Positions 16,595 to 25,175 are shown, numbered from the stretch's first letter. The stretch is 64,000 nucleotides of DNA from an uncultured Eubacteriales bacterium (GCA_910579575.1 CAJTUM010000008.1:26173-90172), one strand, 5' to 3'. Made by a program: numbers and translations. Notes: a model not told the origin generated them from the sequence alone.

Positions 16595-18031
16595 ATTACC
16601 TTATCCGATTGTTTTGAGCAAAATGTGGCGCTGTTTGACCGGCTTTATCAGGGGGACGACACCATTGTCAAACGCCAGTTCCGCTCGGGCGGCGACAAGC
16701 CCTTCCAGTGCTGCATTTTTTATTGCGACGGTATGGTGAACAACCAGATTATCAACGAAAATATTATCCGCCCCGTCACGCTATGCCGGCAGGAGGGACA
16801 AGGGCTGGATTGGCTGGCCCGGCAGGTGCTCCAGATCAACGAGCTGAAAAGCAGCCGGGATGTGGAGGATATTGTCCGGGATATGCTCTATGGCGATACC
16901 GTCCTGCTGTGCCAGGGGGGAGAAGGGGCTCTGGTGCTCAACACCAAGGGCTTTTCCATGCGCTCCATCTCCGAGCCAGAATCTGAACAGGTGCTGCGAG
17001 GGCCCCGAGAGGGTTTCACCGAAGGGATTTTGACGAATATCTCTATGATTCGGCGGAAGCTGCGGACAAAAGACCTGAAGTTTGAGTTTTTGCAGTTGGG
17101 GGACCGGAGTAAAACCGCCGTTTGCCTGTGCTTCATCCAGGGAGTTGTCGATCCCAAAGCCCTGGCCTGCCTGCGCAAGCGGTTAGGAGAGGTCCAAATC
17201 GACGGAGTGCTGGATTCCAACTATATTCAGGAATTTGTCCGAGACAGCCCTCGGTCCTTATTCAAGACCATGGGAGTCACCGAGCGGCCCGACGCAGTGG
17301 CCGCCAAGCTGCTGGAGGGCCGGGCGGCGGTGATTGTGGACGGCTCGCCCTCTGTGCTGACGGCGCCTTATATTTTCATCGAAAACTTCCAATCCGGCGA
17401 GGATTATTATGTGGGCTGGCATTTTGCCGCCATTTCCCGGGCAATTCGAGCGACGGGTTTTGTCTTCGCTCTGACGGTGGTTCCCTTGTATCTGGCGTTG
17501 ATTACGTTTCACCGAGAGATGCTGCCCGCTTCTCTGCTGTTCAGCATTTCCGCCGCGCAACAGGGGGCGCCGTTGCCCGCTTTGTTGGAGGCCCTGGCTC
17601 TGCTGGCGGCCTTTGAAATCCTGCGGGAATCCGGCGAACGAACTCCGGCGGGCTTTGGCCAGACCCTTTCCATTGTAGGGGGCTTGGTGCTGGGGCAGGC
17701 CGCTGTGGAGGCCCGGTTTGTCACCGCCCCCATGGTGATTGTGGTGGCTTTTTCAGGCATTACCGGCTTGATGCTGCCTCGGCTCAAAGGCCCTATTATC
17801 TGGTGCCGGTTGGGGCTGCTTCTGCTGTCCGCCTGCCTGGGGCTCTATGGGTTGTTCGCCGGGCTGGCTTGGCTGCTGCTTCATCTGTGCTCGCTGGAAT
17901 CCTTCGGCGTGCCGCTGCTGCGGGACGCCGCTTTGCTGACAGGGCCCAAGGAAGACGCCTGGTATCGAGCGCCTTGGCGCAGCATGAAGCGGGCGGGCCG
18001 GTTTATCGCGGAGGACGGCCATGAGAAATAA
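16595..18031 (+). CDS. gerA: Spore germination receptor subunit A (GerA family)
   Basis: About 478 residues. The soluble N-terminal domain starts at TLSDCFEQNVALF and contains FYCDGMVNNQIINENI and SMRSISEPESEQVLRGPREGFTE. The membrane part starts at GEDYYVGWHFA and has about five helices, ending in GVPLLRD. GerA-type subunits form the inner-membrane germinant receptor with the B and C proteins. The start is unsettled. AAGGGAGAAAGG (16572-16583) is a good ribosome site, but no ATG, GTG or TTG follows it in frame: the in-frame codon is ATT 16595, and a well-spaced TTG at 16590 is in another frame. The frame is open upstream through the terminator (TTG 16538). Confidence 0.85.
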   Translation: MTLSDCFEQNVALFDRLYQGDDTIVKRQFRSGGDKPFQCCIFYCDGMVNNQIINENIIRPVTLCRQEGQGLDWLARQVLQINELKSSRDVEDIVRDMLYGDTVLLCQGGEGALVLNTKGFSMRSISEPESEQVLRGPREGFTEGILTNISMIRRKLRTKDLKFEFLQLGDRSKTAVCLCFIQGVVDPKALACLRKRLGEVQIDGVLDSNYIQEFVRDSPRSLFKTMGVTERPDAVAAKLLEGRAAVIVDGSPSVLTAPYIFIENFQSGEDYYVGWHFAAISRAIRATGFVFALTVVPLYLALITFHREMLPASLLFSISAAQQGAPLPALLEALALLAAFEILRESGERTPAGFGQTLSIVGGLVLGQAAVEARFVTAPMVIVVAFSGITGLMLPRLKGPIIWCRLGLLLLSACLGLYGLFAGLAWLLLHLCSLESFGVPLLRDAALLTGPKEDAWYRAPWRSMKRAGRFIAEDGHEK

Positions 18032-19163
18032 AGGGGCGTTGGCCGGTGGGCTGGCGGTTCTGCTGCTGGCCGGAGGCTGTTGGGATTATCGGGAGCTGGA
18101 TACGCTGGCTATCGCCGCCGGCGCCGCTTTGGATCAAGGAGAGCAGGGGGAAAAAATTTTTACCGCCCAACTGGCGGATTTGCAGGAGCCGGATAAGGCG
18201 GAGGCCCGGCTAACAGAGGGGAGAGGCGCCAGCTTTTTGGCCGCCGGCCAGCAGGCGGCGGCCAAAACAGGCCGGAAGCTCTATTTTGGCCACGCCCAGA
18301 CGGTGGTTGTCAGCCAACAGATCGCCCGGCAGGATATTCGCCCCGTGCTGGATTATATCAGCCGACAAAACGACAGCCTGCTCTCTCTGCGGCTGATGAT
18401 TTCCCGCCAGTCTACGGCGGCGGAAATTTTGGAGGCTCAGCCCGCCTCCGAAAGCCTTAGCGGCTTTGAGCTGTCCGTCCAGGCCTCGGAAAAGGGGCAA
18501 AATGGGCTGGATATGCCGTTTTATCGCTTTTACAGCGAAATTCGGGAGGAGGGAATCGACCCCTTTTTGCCGGCGGTTTCCACGCCTGAGGGGCAGGAGG
18601 GCGGCGCGCAGCTGGAGGGAGCGGCTCTGTTTCGCCGCAATCAACTGCGGGGCTTTCTGGACCCAGAACAAACGGAAACGCTGATGCTTCTGCGGGGCAT
18701 GAAGCCTCAAAACCCCTTGACCTTGGAGCGAACCGCCCAGCAGGGAGGCGACGCCGCTCTGACGCTGAACGACTGCCGGTTGGACAGCCAGGTCGGCCTG
18801 GACGAAGCGGGCCGGCCTTGGGCTCGGCTGACGCTGACCATGGAGGCCGGTCTGGGGGAGCTGGAAGGGGATCAAAACATCATGAGCGAACAGGGCCGCC
18901 GTCAGCTGGAGGGGCAGTGCGCCGCCCTGTTGAAGGGGCGGGCGGAGGAGCTGGTTCGCCTGCTTCAGCAATATGAATGCGACGCCCTTGGCCTGGGGCT
19001 GACTCTGAGCCGCTTTGAGCCGGAGAGCTGGAAAAGCCTAAAAGAGGATTGGCGGAAGACCTTTGCGCAGACCCCTATTGAGACAGAGGTCCAGGTGAAA
19101 ATCACCGGCGCCGGGCGGATGTATCTGCCTGTCAGCATGGAGGAGGGGGAACAGAATGGATAA
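18021..19163 (+). CDS. gerC: Ger(x)C family spore germination lipoprotein
   Basis: 380 residues. The lipobox LLLAGGC (Cys near 18) is followed by WDYRELDTLAIAAGAALDQ, the hallmark opening of Ger(x)C proteins, and LLSLRLMISRQSTAAEIL. The C-terminal half has the long helix and the ETEVQVKITGAGRM close of the family. It is the lipoprotein subunit of the germinant receptor on the outer face of the spore inner membrane. It overlaps gerA by 11 bases and the next small gene by 8, so the operon is tightly packed. Confidence 0.9.
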   Translation: MRNKGALAGGLAVLLLAGGCWDYRELDTLAIAAGAALDQGEQGEKIFTAQLADLQEPDKAEARLTEGRGASFLAAGQQAAAKTGRKLYFGHAQTVVVSQQIARQDIRPVLDYISRQNDSLLSLRLMISRQSTAAEILEAQPASESLSGFELSVQASEKGQNGLDMPFYRFYSEIREEGIDPFLPAVSTPEGQEGGAQLEGAALFRRNQLRGFLDPEQTETLMLLRGMKPQNPLTLERTAQQGGDAALTLNDCRLDSQVGLDEAGRPWARLTLTMEAGLGELEGDQNIMSEQGRRQLEGQCAALLKGRAEELVRLLQQYECDALGLGLTLSRFEPESWKSLKEDWRKTFAQTPIETEVQVKITGAGRMYLPVSMEEGEQNG

Positions 19164-19392
19164 GTTGGCCGATTTGGCCGGGATTTTGGGCTTGTATCTG
19201 GCCTTTTCCTGGACAGACCGGGGAGAATGGAAAACGCCGGGCAAAAGCCGGGGCCTTTGGATTGGTTTGCTGGCCGTCAACCTGGCGCTGACGGCAGCCG
19301 CTTGGCAGGGCCTCCGCCTGCCCTGGCCCAGCGGGCTGATGGAAAAGCTGGCCCAGACCATGCCTTTGCTGGCGGGGAGGGCAGTATCGTGA
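19156..19392 (+). CDS. Small two-helix membrane protein inside the germination operon
   Basis: 78 residues with two predicted transmembrane segments (LADLAGILGLYLAFSW and LWIGLLAVNLALTAAAW) joined by a short charged loop. No sequence family is recognised. It overlaps gerC at its start (8 bases) and gerB at its end (4 bases, GTGA), so it is translated as part of the receptor operon. Size, topology and position recall the small D-type subunits reported for some Bacillus germinant receptors, but homology cannot be judged by eye. Confidence 0.7.
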   Translation: MDKLADLAGILGLYLAFSWTDRGEWKTPGKSRGLWIGLLAVNLALTAAAWQGLRLPWPSGLMEKLAQTMPLLAGRAVS

Positions 19393-20462
19393 ACGAACAG
19401 CTGACAAGCCGGCAGCTGGCCTGCCTGCTGATTCTTTCCATGTTGGGAGGCGTCTCCTTCATCGGCGGCGCCAACGAGGCTGGGCGGGATACCTGGTTGG
19501 CCCTTCTGCTGGGCGGGCTGGCCTATTGTCCTCTGCTGTTGTGCTACCTAAAGCTGCTGGAGGGGCAAGACAGCTTGGAAGGCGTCTTTTGCCAGGCGGC
19601 GGGTCCGCGAATCGGGCGGGCGCTTTGTCTGTTTTACGGTCTGATCGCCCTATATCTGGCGGCCGTGACCCTCAGCGTTTTTTCCTTTTTTGTCACAGAG
19701 ACGTCGCTGACCGCCACGCCTCGAGCCGTCCTGGCCCTATTGATGGCGCTGACGGCGGCCTTTGCCGCCCGGTCCAGCCTGCCGGCTCTGGGGCGGTTTG
19801 GTCAAATGCTGGCGCCGGCGGCCGCCGCTTTTTTGCTGGTATCCATTTTCACCGCTCTGCCCGAATGCGACTTCCGGGCGCTGCTGCCCCTGATTTCTCG
19901 GCCTCAGGGCCTGTTCCGCGGCGCCTGGAGCTCGCTGACTATGTCGTTTGCCGAGAGCTTTTTTCCGTTGATGGCCCTGGGGATTGGGATACGAGACGGC
20001 CGCCGCCGGGCTCAGGGCGCTTTTGGAGCCGCGGCGCTGGGAGGAGCGACCCTATGCGCCGTTTTTATCAAAAACTTGGCCGCTCTGGATTATCACGCCA
20101 TGTCGTCCTATTATTTCCCCTCTTTCGCTGTGGGCAGCCTGGCCTCTCTGGGGGCCTTCTTTCAGCGCTTTGAGGCGTTTGTAGCGGTGAATTTTCTTTT
20201 CTGCCAGCTGTGTAAGGCCGCCTTATGTCTGCTCTTCGCCCAGCGGGCTCTGGCCCCGTTGCTGGGGGTGGAGGAGTCCCGGCGGCTGTCCGGGCTTTTG
20301 GCCTTGGCGGCGGCCAACTTCGGCTTGCTGTTTTTCTCCAGCGAAATGGCCCTTTTCGTTTGGCTTGGCCTGCAAAAATATTTGCTCACGCCGCCGTTGC
20401 TGATTTTGCCTCCGCTGCTGGCGCTGAGCCGCCGCCTCCGCCGCAAACAGACAGGAGCTTGA
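19389..20462 (+). CDS. gerB: Spore germination permease subunit B (GerAB/ArcD/ProY family)
   Basis: 357 residues with about ten hydrophobic helices in the APC-superfamily arrangement. The opening ROLACLLILSM-type segment follows NEQLTSR, with GANEAGRDTWLALLLG in helices 1-2 and SSYYFPSFAVGSLASLGAFFQRFEAF later. It is the germinant-binding membrane subunit of the receptor. The frame is open further upstream, but GTG 19389 has GGGGAGGG ahead of it, overlaps the preceding stop, and starts where family members do. The order A-C-small-B is a less common arrangement of the ger operon. Confidence 0.9.
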   Translation: MNEQLTSRQLACLLILSMLGGVSFIGGANEAGRDTWLALLLGGLAYCPLLLCYLKLLEGQDSLEGVFCQAAGPRIGRALCLFYGLIALYLAAVTLSVFSFFVTETSLTATPRAVLALLMALTAAFAARSSLPALGRFGQMLAPAAAAFLLVSIFTALPECDFRALLPLISRPQGLFRGAWSSLTMSFAESFFPLMALGIGIRDGRRRAQGAFGAAALGGATLCAVFIKNLAALDYHAMSSYYFPSFAVGSLASLGAFFQRFEAFVAVNFLFCQLCKAALCLLFAQRALAPLLGVEESRRLSGLLALAAANFGLLFFSSEMALFVWLGLQKYLLTPPLLILPPLLALSRRLRRKQTGA

Positions 20463-20520
20463 CTTGGTTTGGGCCTTGACCAACCGAAATTCGCAAAGGC
20501 CGGCGGCCAAAGGAAGACGC

Positions 20521-20561
20521 AAAAGCCCTGGAAAGATCCGAGGATTTTCCCAGGGCTTTTT
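20521..20561 (+). terminator. Intrinsic terminator of the ger operon
   Basis: AAAAGCCCTGG pairs with CCAGGGCTTTT, with an inner AAA/TTT pairing and a T-run, 58 bases after gerB. Confidence 0.85.
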
Positions 20562-20602
20562 GGCGCGCTTTCAGGGCTTTGGGGCAGGCGGAAAAGATTT
20601 TC

Positions 20603-20631
20603 TTGACAGAGCAGGTAGAATGGATTAAACT
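20603..20631 (+). promoter_or_regulatory. Promoter of the BlaI-M56 operon
   Basis: TTGACA, 17-base spacer, TAAACT (20626-20631). The -10 region is overlapped by the first of two direct repeats described in the next entry. Confidence 0.75.
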
Positions 20632-20651
20632 AAAGGTAGAATCGATTCAAC
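20614..20651 (+). promoter_or_regulatory. Probable BlaI-type operator pair
   Basis: Two direct repeats, GGTAGAATGGATTAAAC (20614-20630) and GGTAGAATCGATTCAAC (20635-20651), are exactly 21 bases (two helical turns) apart. They overlap the -10 box and the start point of the repressor's own promoter. This is the expected geometry for an autoregulated BlaI/MecI repressor. Confidence 0.6.
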
Positions 20652-20674
20652 CAAAGTAAAGGAGAAGAGAATGA

Positions 20675-21037
20675 ATGGACGCGCCTCAGGTATTTGAAAG
20701 CGAGTATCGGTTTTGCCAGATTCTCTGGGAAAACGAACCCATCAACAGCACGAAGCTGGTGAAGCTGTGCGCCGAAAAGCTGGGTTGGAGCAAGGGCACC
20801 ACATACACGGTGATCCGGCGGCTGGCCCAGCGGGGAATTGTGCAAAACAAAGACGCCGTCGTCACGTCGCTGGTATCGCAGCAGCAAGTGCAGCAGGCCC
20901 AGATCGACCGGCTGGTGGAAAAAACCTTCAGCGGCTCTCTGCCCCAGTTCGTCGCCGCCTTCACCCAGGGGCGGCGGCTGAGCCCCCATGAGGCGGAGGA
21001 GATTCAGCGGATGATCGACCGATATAAGGAGGAATAG
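20675..21037 (+). CDS. BlaI/MecI/CopY family transcriptional repressor
   Basis: 120 residues. The N-terminal winged helix (ESEYRFCQILWENEPINSTKLVKLCAEKLGWSKGTTYTVIRRLAQRGIV) is typical of BlaI/MecI. The C-terminal half, with QQAQIDRLVEKTFSGSLPQFVAAF, is the dimerisation and protease-cleavage region. In these systems the partner M56 protease triggers repressor cleavage. The partner gene begins one base after this stop. Start ATG 20675 has AAAGGAGAAG upstream. Likely self-regulated through the direct repeats in its promoter. Confidence 0.9.
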   Translation: MDAPQVFESEYRFCQILWENEPINSTKLVKLCAEKLGWSKGTTYTVIRRLAQRGIVQNKDAVVTSLVSQQQVQQAQIDRLVEKTFSGSLPQFVAAFTQGRRLSPHEAEEIQRMIDRYKEE

Positions 21038-21038
21038 C

Positions 21039-23444
21039 ATGGAAGCGCTGTTTATCAAAATCCTCAACATGAGTCTGGCGGCCAGCGGGCTGATTTTGGC
21101 GGCCATGGCGCTGCGGTTGGCCTTGCGGCGGGCGCCTCGGCGGCTGCTCTGCCTGCTTTGGGCCTTGGTAGGGCTGCGGCTGCTGTGTCCCTTGGCGCCG
21201 GCCAACCCTTGGAGCTTGGCTCCCAGCGCTCAGACGGTTCCGGCGGATATCGACCAAACGTCGCCGCCTCAGATTCGCAGCGGCATTCCTGTTCTCAACA
21301 GCGCGGTTAACCCAGCCTTGGCCCAGGCCGAGCCGGCGCAGCCCGCTCGGCGAGAGGCGGAGCTCCGGCCGGAAAAAGCGGGGGCGGAGCCAGCGGGAGG
21401 CTGGCTGACCGCTCTGGCCGGGGTTTGGCTGGCCGGCGCAGGGGCTTTGGGCGGCTGGAGCGCTTTTGCCGCCTGGCGGCTGAACCGGAGGATGAAGAGC
21501 GCCCGCCGTTGGCAAGACAACGTCTATCAAACGGAAGAAGCGGAGTCTCCCTTTGTGTTGGGGCTGTTCCGGCCCCGGATTTATCTGCCGGCAGACTTGC
21601 CGCCCCAATCGGCGGACTATGTGCTGGCCCATGAGCAAAGCCACATCCGGCAGGGCGATCACTGGATCAAAGCGCTGGGTTGGCTGATCCTTTGTCTGCA
21701 TTGGTTCAATCCCCTGGTTTGGGGCGCTTATGCATTGTTGTGTCGGGATCTGGAGCTGGCCTGCGACGAGAGCGTGGTTCGGCGAATGGACAAAAAGCAA
21801 ATTGCCGGCTACGCCCAAACGCTGCTGGATTGCAGCCGCCCGCGGCCTGCGGGTCCGCTGGCCTTTGGCCGATTGGGCGTCAAGGCCCGGGTGGGGCGGA
21901 TTTTGGGCTATAAGCGGCCCGCCTTCTGGTTGGCGCCGGCTACAGTGTTGGCCTGCGGTCTGGCGGCCTTTTTCTGGATGACCGATCCGGGCCAAGGGCC
22001 TGAAACGCCGGTAGAATCCAACATACAGTCCATTTCCATCCGACAGGGGGAGCAGATTCGGCAGACTCAGGACCGAAAACAAATCCAAGCGGTGGTTTCC
22101 GCTTTGAGCCAGGCGCGGCCCAGCGGAAAAAAGGCGCTGGGAGAGGGGCAATTTATACTGTGGCTGGACGACGGCGGCTCGGAAATCAACCGCTGGAAGT
22201 GGGACGACCAGGGCCTGCTGTTGAGCCCGGATCAGAAGATTTATCGCTTGGGAAGCAAACAGCGTCAGACGCTGGAGGAGGCTTATCGGCAGGGAAAAGA
22301 GGAGGACGCTTACACGATAACGGCCCTGCGCTATGGCCAAGCCGGCCAGGAGCTGACGCTGACAGAGGATCAGGCGGATATCGCTCGGCAGTGCCTTTGG
22401 AATCACTTGGTTATCAGCGCCGCGTTCCCCGGCCAAAATCCAGCTGAGCTGCCCCAGTGCTGGCGGCTGCGGTCCGGCGGAGAAGACTATTATATCTATT
22501 TGCAGGAGGAGCGTCCGGTTATCCAGATGGGGGCTCAAGGGCATTATACCATGTTGTCGGAGGCGCTTTTCCGGCAGCTGATCGGCCAGCCTGAGGGCGG
22601 AGAAGGAGAGGCTTTGGCGTTGTTGGCGCCAGTCCAAGGAGAGATCAGCGGAACATTCGGCGTTCGGATCCATCCCGTCAGCCAGGAGCAAAAGGCCCAT
22701 AACGGCATAGATTTTGCAGGTCAGGTGGGCGACTCGGTGGTCGCTTCGGCGGACGGCACGGTGGTCGAAGCCGGTTGGGATGAAACATACGGCAATTATA
22801 TCCGGCTGGACCATGGAAACGGCGTGCAGACCTTCTATGGAAGCAACCAGGAGCTGTTGGTTCAGAAGGGCGAACAGGCGGCCCAAGGTCAATCGATTGC
22901 CCGGCTGGGCTCTACCGGCAAAAGCACAGGCCCTCACTGCCATTGGGAAGTGTGGGTGGAGGGCCGGCCTGTCGATCCCACGGATTACTTGACCTATTCC
23001 ACAGAGAGTGGCGAGAGGCGACCTGCGGACCCCATGATTTGGGTCTATGAGCCCGCCCGCAGCAGCGTCTTCCCGGCTCTGCCGGTGGAATTCGATCCAA
23101 ACGTTGCGGGGGACGGCGAAAAAATTGGCGGGATTCAGGTTTCCGCCGGCGGCGGAACCTTTTACCGCCATGACGAGAGCAAATATCCCAACTATCAGGA
23201 TCAAGGCCAAAACTGCCAGTATCTGCTGTACGAGCGGCTCTATTGGTCCCCGGGCTTGATAGAGCAGGCCACAGAAGCGGAGATTTCCTTTCAGGCCCAG
23301 GGCCAGCCGGGCTTTCAAGGCAAACTTATTTTAAAGGCACTGGAAGCGGACCCGATAGCGTATCAGGTTTCTCTGGAAGCCCAGGGACTTTTCATCCAAT
23401 GGAATGAAGCGCGACGTTGCTTTGTGGTCAGGGAAGGAAACTGA
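21039..23444 (+). CDS. BlaR1-like M56 metalloprotease fused to an M23 (LytM) peptidase domain
   Basis: 801 residues. Three N-terminal helices (about 1-28, 34-50, 120-142) precede an M56 protease domain with the zinc motif HEQSH (H198, E199, H202) and a glutamate near 240. A fourth helix (PAFWLAPATVLACGLAAFFW, about 300-320) follows. Outside the membrane there is a linker domain and then an M23 domain: HNGID (H554, D558) and HCH (H633, H635) keep all zinc ligands. A further C-terminal beta-rich segment has no recognised family. BlaR1 carries a penicillin-binding sensor in this place; here an endopeptidase-type domain replaces it. It should act with the BlaI repressor; whether M23 senses or cuts peptidoglycan is unknown. 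Confidence 0.9.
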   Translation: MEALFIKILNMSLAASGLILAAMALRLALRRAPRRLLCLLWALVGLRLLCPLAPANPWSLAPSAQTVPADIDQTSPPQIRSGIPVLNSAVNPALAQAEPAQPARREAELRPEKAGAEPAGGWLTALAGVWLAGAGALGGWSAFAAWRLNRRMKSARRWQDNVYQTEEAESPFVLGLFRPRIYLPADLPPQSADYVLAHEQSHIRQGDHWIKALGWLILCLHWFNPLVWGAYALLCRDLELACDESVVRRMDKKQIAGYAQTLLDCSRPRPAGPLAFGRLGVKARVGRILGYKRPAFWLAPATVLACGLAAFFWMTDPGQGPETPVESNIQSISIRQGEQIRQTQDRKQIQAVVSALSQARPSGKKALGEGQFILWLDDGGSEINRWKWDDQGLLLSPDQKIYRLGSKQRQTLEEAYRQGKEEDAYTITALRYGQAGQELTLTEDQADIARQCLWNHLVISAAFPGQNPAELPQCWRLRSGGEDYYIYLQEERPVIQMGAQGHYTMLSEALFRQLIGQPEGGEGEALALLAPVQGEISGTFGVRIHPVSQEQKAHNGIDFAGQVGDSVVASADGTVVEAGWDETYGNYIRLDHGNGVQTFYGSNQELLVQKGEQAAQGQSIARLGSTGKSTGPHCHWEVWVEGRPVDPTDYLTYSTESGERRPADPMIWVYEPARSSVFPALPVEFDPNVAGDGEKIGGIQVSAGGGTFYRHDESKYPNYQDQGQNCQYLLYERLYWSPGLIEQATEAEISFQAQGQPGFQGKLILKALEADPIAYQVSLEAQGLFIQWNEARRCFVVREGN

Positions 23445-23449
23445 TATAC

Positions 23450-23492
23450 AAAACCGCCGGTCTGGGGAAATTTCCTCAGACCGGCGGTTTTA
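23450..23492 (+). terminator. Intrinsic terminator of the BlaI-M56/M23 operon
   Basis: AAACCGCCGGTCTG pairs with CAGACCGGCGGTTT, with further pairing towards the loop and a short T-tract. Confidence 0.85.
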
Positions 23493-23507
23493 TTCCTCCT
23501 ATCCGTG

Positions 23508-23551
23508 GAAAAACAAAAATACCCCCGGAAGCGTTTTGCGCTTCCGGGGGT
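23508..23551 (-). terminator. Intrinsic terminator of the second ECF sigma operon
   Basis: CCCCCGGAAGCG pairs perfectly with CGCTTCCGGGGG (5-base loop). On the minus strand it is followed by a T-rich tract (23509-23519). Confidence 0.88.
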
Positions 23552-23586
23552 TGATTCTCCCTGCCTGCCGAGCTTTTAATCGGGCG

Positions 23587-24465
23587 TTATTTTGTCTCCG
23601 AGGGGGTCATGGTTACAAAATCCGAAGGATCAGCTTCCTCCTCAGGACAATCCTCCAAATTTGCCCAATGGTTCATGCCGGTGCTTTCCACAAAGGCGTC
23701 CGCCGCCGCCGGGTCGCCCTGATCCGGGTCCAGCGGCAGAGTGAACAGGGCTTTGGGGCCTTCAAAATCCTCCCGGAAGGCGATTTGCCCGTCCTGATCC
23801 ACCTGGAACACGCTGTTGGAAGGGGAGTTGCCCTGGAAAAAGGCCAGATAAACCGTGCGATGGGCGAAGATATTCAAATCTTGGGCGTCCAGCAGATAAT
23901 AATACGAGCCGTCATGGGCAAAGCCTGTGGCAAAGCAGCCCAGCGTCCAGTTGTTCACCGCTTGGGGGGAATAGCCGGAGACCAAGGGGGTCAGGGTGAA
24001 GTTGACGAAGTCAAAATTCTGGTTGTCCAAGGGCTGGCCGTCCAGCCGGCGCAAGGCCGCCACAGCGTAGGTATGGGACGCGTCGGTTTCCTGGTCCCAA
24101 TCGGCCAGCTCTTCGCCGGAGACCAATCCCAACAGGGTCATTTCATAGTCGCCGGTTTTCACGCTTTGGTTGATGGGAATGGCGTCTTCGCGTTCAAATG
24201 CCTCCGCCAGCAGAGGAGCGCCGACATGGCGGGCCACTTGGGCGGGGGACAGCCACAGGGCGGCGGCGGAGGCGGCGCCTGCCAGCAGGGCCGCGGCGGC
24301 GATCAACGCCGCAGGTTTGCGGAAAAATGCGCGTTTCATCCTGGTATTCTCCTTTTCTGATTCTGTTTCTTGGGCGCGTTGGCGCAGCAGCTCTTGGGTC
24401 CGCTGTTGAAAGTCAGCGGAAAATTTCAGCCGGTCAAAGGCTTCTTTGTATCGTTGCCGGTCCAT
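23587..24465 (-). CDS. Single-pass membrane protein, probable anti-sigma factor of the adjacent ECF sigma
   Basis: 292 residues: a charged cytoplasmic N-terminus (1-48, RYKEAFDRLKFSADFQQRTQELLRQR), one transmembrane helix (about 52-72) and a 220-residue outer domain with no recognised signature. The topology and the position immediately after an ECF sigma gene (2-base gap) match DUF4179-like anti-sigma factors. There is no zinc-finger CxxC. ATG 24465 has GGAGG at 8 bases, while the TTG at 24471 is too close. It probably inhibits the sigma factor until an envelope signal arrives; the signal is unknown. Confidence 0.65.
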   Translation of the reverse strand: MDRQRYKEAFDRLKFSADFQQRTQELLRQRAQETESEKENTRMKRAFFRKPAALIAAAALLAGAASAAALWLSPAQVARHVGAPLLAEAFEREDAIPINQSVKTGDYEMTLLGLVSGEELADWDQETDASHTYAVAALRRLDGQPLDNQNFDFVNFTLTPLVSGYSPQAVNNWTLGCFATGFAHDGSYYYLLDAQDLNIFAHRTVYLAFFQGNSPSNSVFQVDQDGQIAFREDFEGPKALFTLPLDPDQGDPAAADAFVESTGMNHWANLEDCPEEEADPSDFVTMTPSETK

Positions 24466-24467
24466 AA

Positions 24468-24950
24468 TCAATCCTCCTTCAGCATCTGCCGTAGCCGCGC
24501 CCGGCCGCGGGCCAGGCGGGCGCCGACAGTGGCGGCTGGGGCGCCCAGCAACTTGGCGATTTCTTTGATGGAATATCCTTCATAGTAATAAAGATGGATT
24601 GCCGCGGCATATTTTTCGGGAAGAGCCCGAACGGCCTCCAGCAGTTCGCCGTCTTCCGGCGGCGGCGCAGCAGCCAGGGCCGCCTCTTCCAGAGACAGGG
24701 CCCGCCGGTCCGCCCGCCGGCGGATGTCGCTGGCCCGGCAAAGGGTCGTCCGAATCAGCCAAGCCTTTTCATGTTCCGCATCCCGGAAATTCGGCCGAAG
24801 GCTGACCAGCTGCAAAAAGGTTTCCTGCACAGCGTCCTCCGCGTCGGCGGCGCTGCCCAGCCGGGCGTAAGCCAGCCGCAGCAGCATGGGGCTATATTGG
24901 CTCACAATGCGGCTGATGGTTTCGTCCATGGTTTCTTCTGCGGGAACCAC
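24468..24950 (-). CDS. ECF-type sigma factor (second)
   Basis: 160 residues. Region 2: MLLRLAYARLGSAADAEDAVQETFLQLV; region 4: ALPEKYAAAIHLYYYEGYSIKEIAKLLGAPAATVGARLARGRARLRQML. No extra domains. GTG 24950 is chosen because GGGAGG lies 7 bases upstream; the frame opens at TTG 24998 but without a ribosome site. Its stop is 2 bases before the start of the putative anti-sigma gene. A TGAAAC string (minus strand, 25013-25008) resembles an ECF -35 element and may reflect autoregulation, but no convincing -10 partner is seen. Confidence 0.88.
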   Translation of the reverse strand: MVPAEETMDETISRIVSQYSPMLLRLAYARLGSAADAEDAVQETFLQLVSLRPNFRDAEHEKAWLIRTTLCRASDIRRRADRRALSLEEAALAAAPPPEDGELLEAVRALPEKYAAAIHLYYYEGYSIKEIAKLLGAPAATVGARLARGRARLRQMLKED

Positions 24951-25175
24951 TCTGGTCCCTCCCTTCCATCGTTTGACGAGGCTTTTGAAGCGCTTCAATC
25001 ATAACACGTTTCAGCCCCCGGATTTTTTGCATCCAGCAAAGAAAAATTTCTCTCTTATTGCTGTTTTTAAAAAATCCCATCAAAAAAGACCTCTGCCGCA
25101 GGAAGCGTGGGAAAAGAGGGGCGCTTTTCAAGCGAAGAATTGGTTGGAGGGGCGTTTCGTCAAACCGAGCGACGT

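Noticed and set aside
20961..23318. 785-codon minus-strand frame opposite the M56/M23 gene
   Set aside because: Antisense shadow; the sense strand carries HEQSH and M23 zinc motifs.
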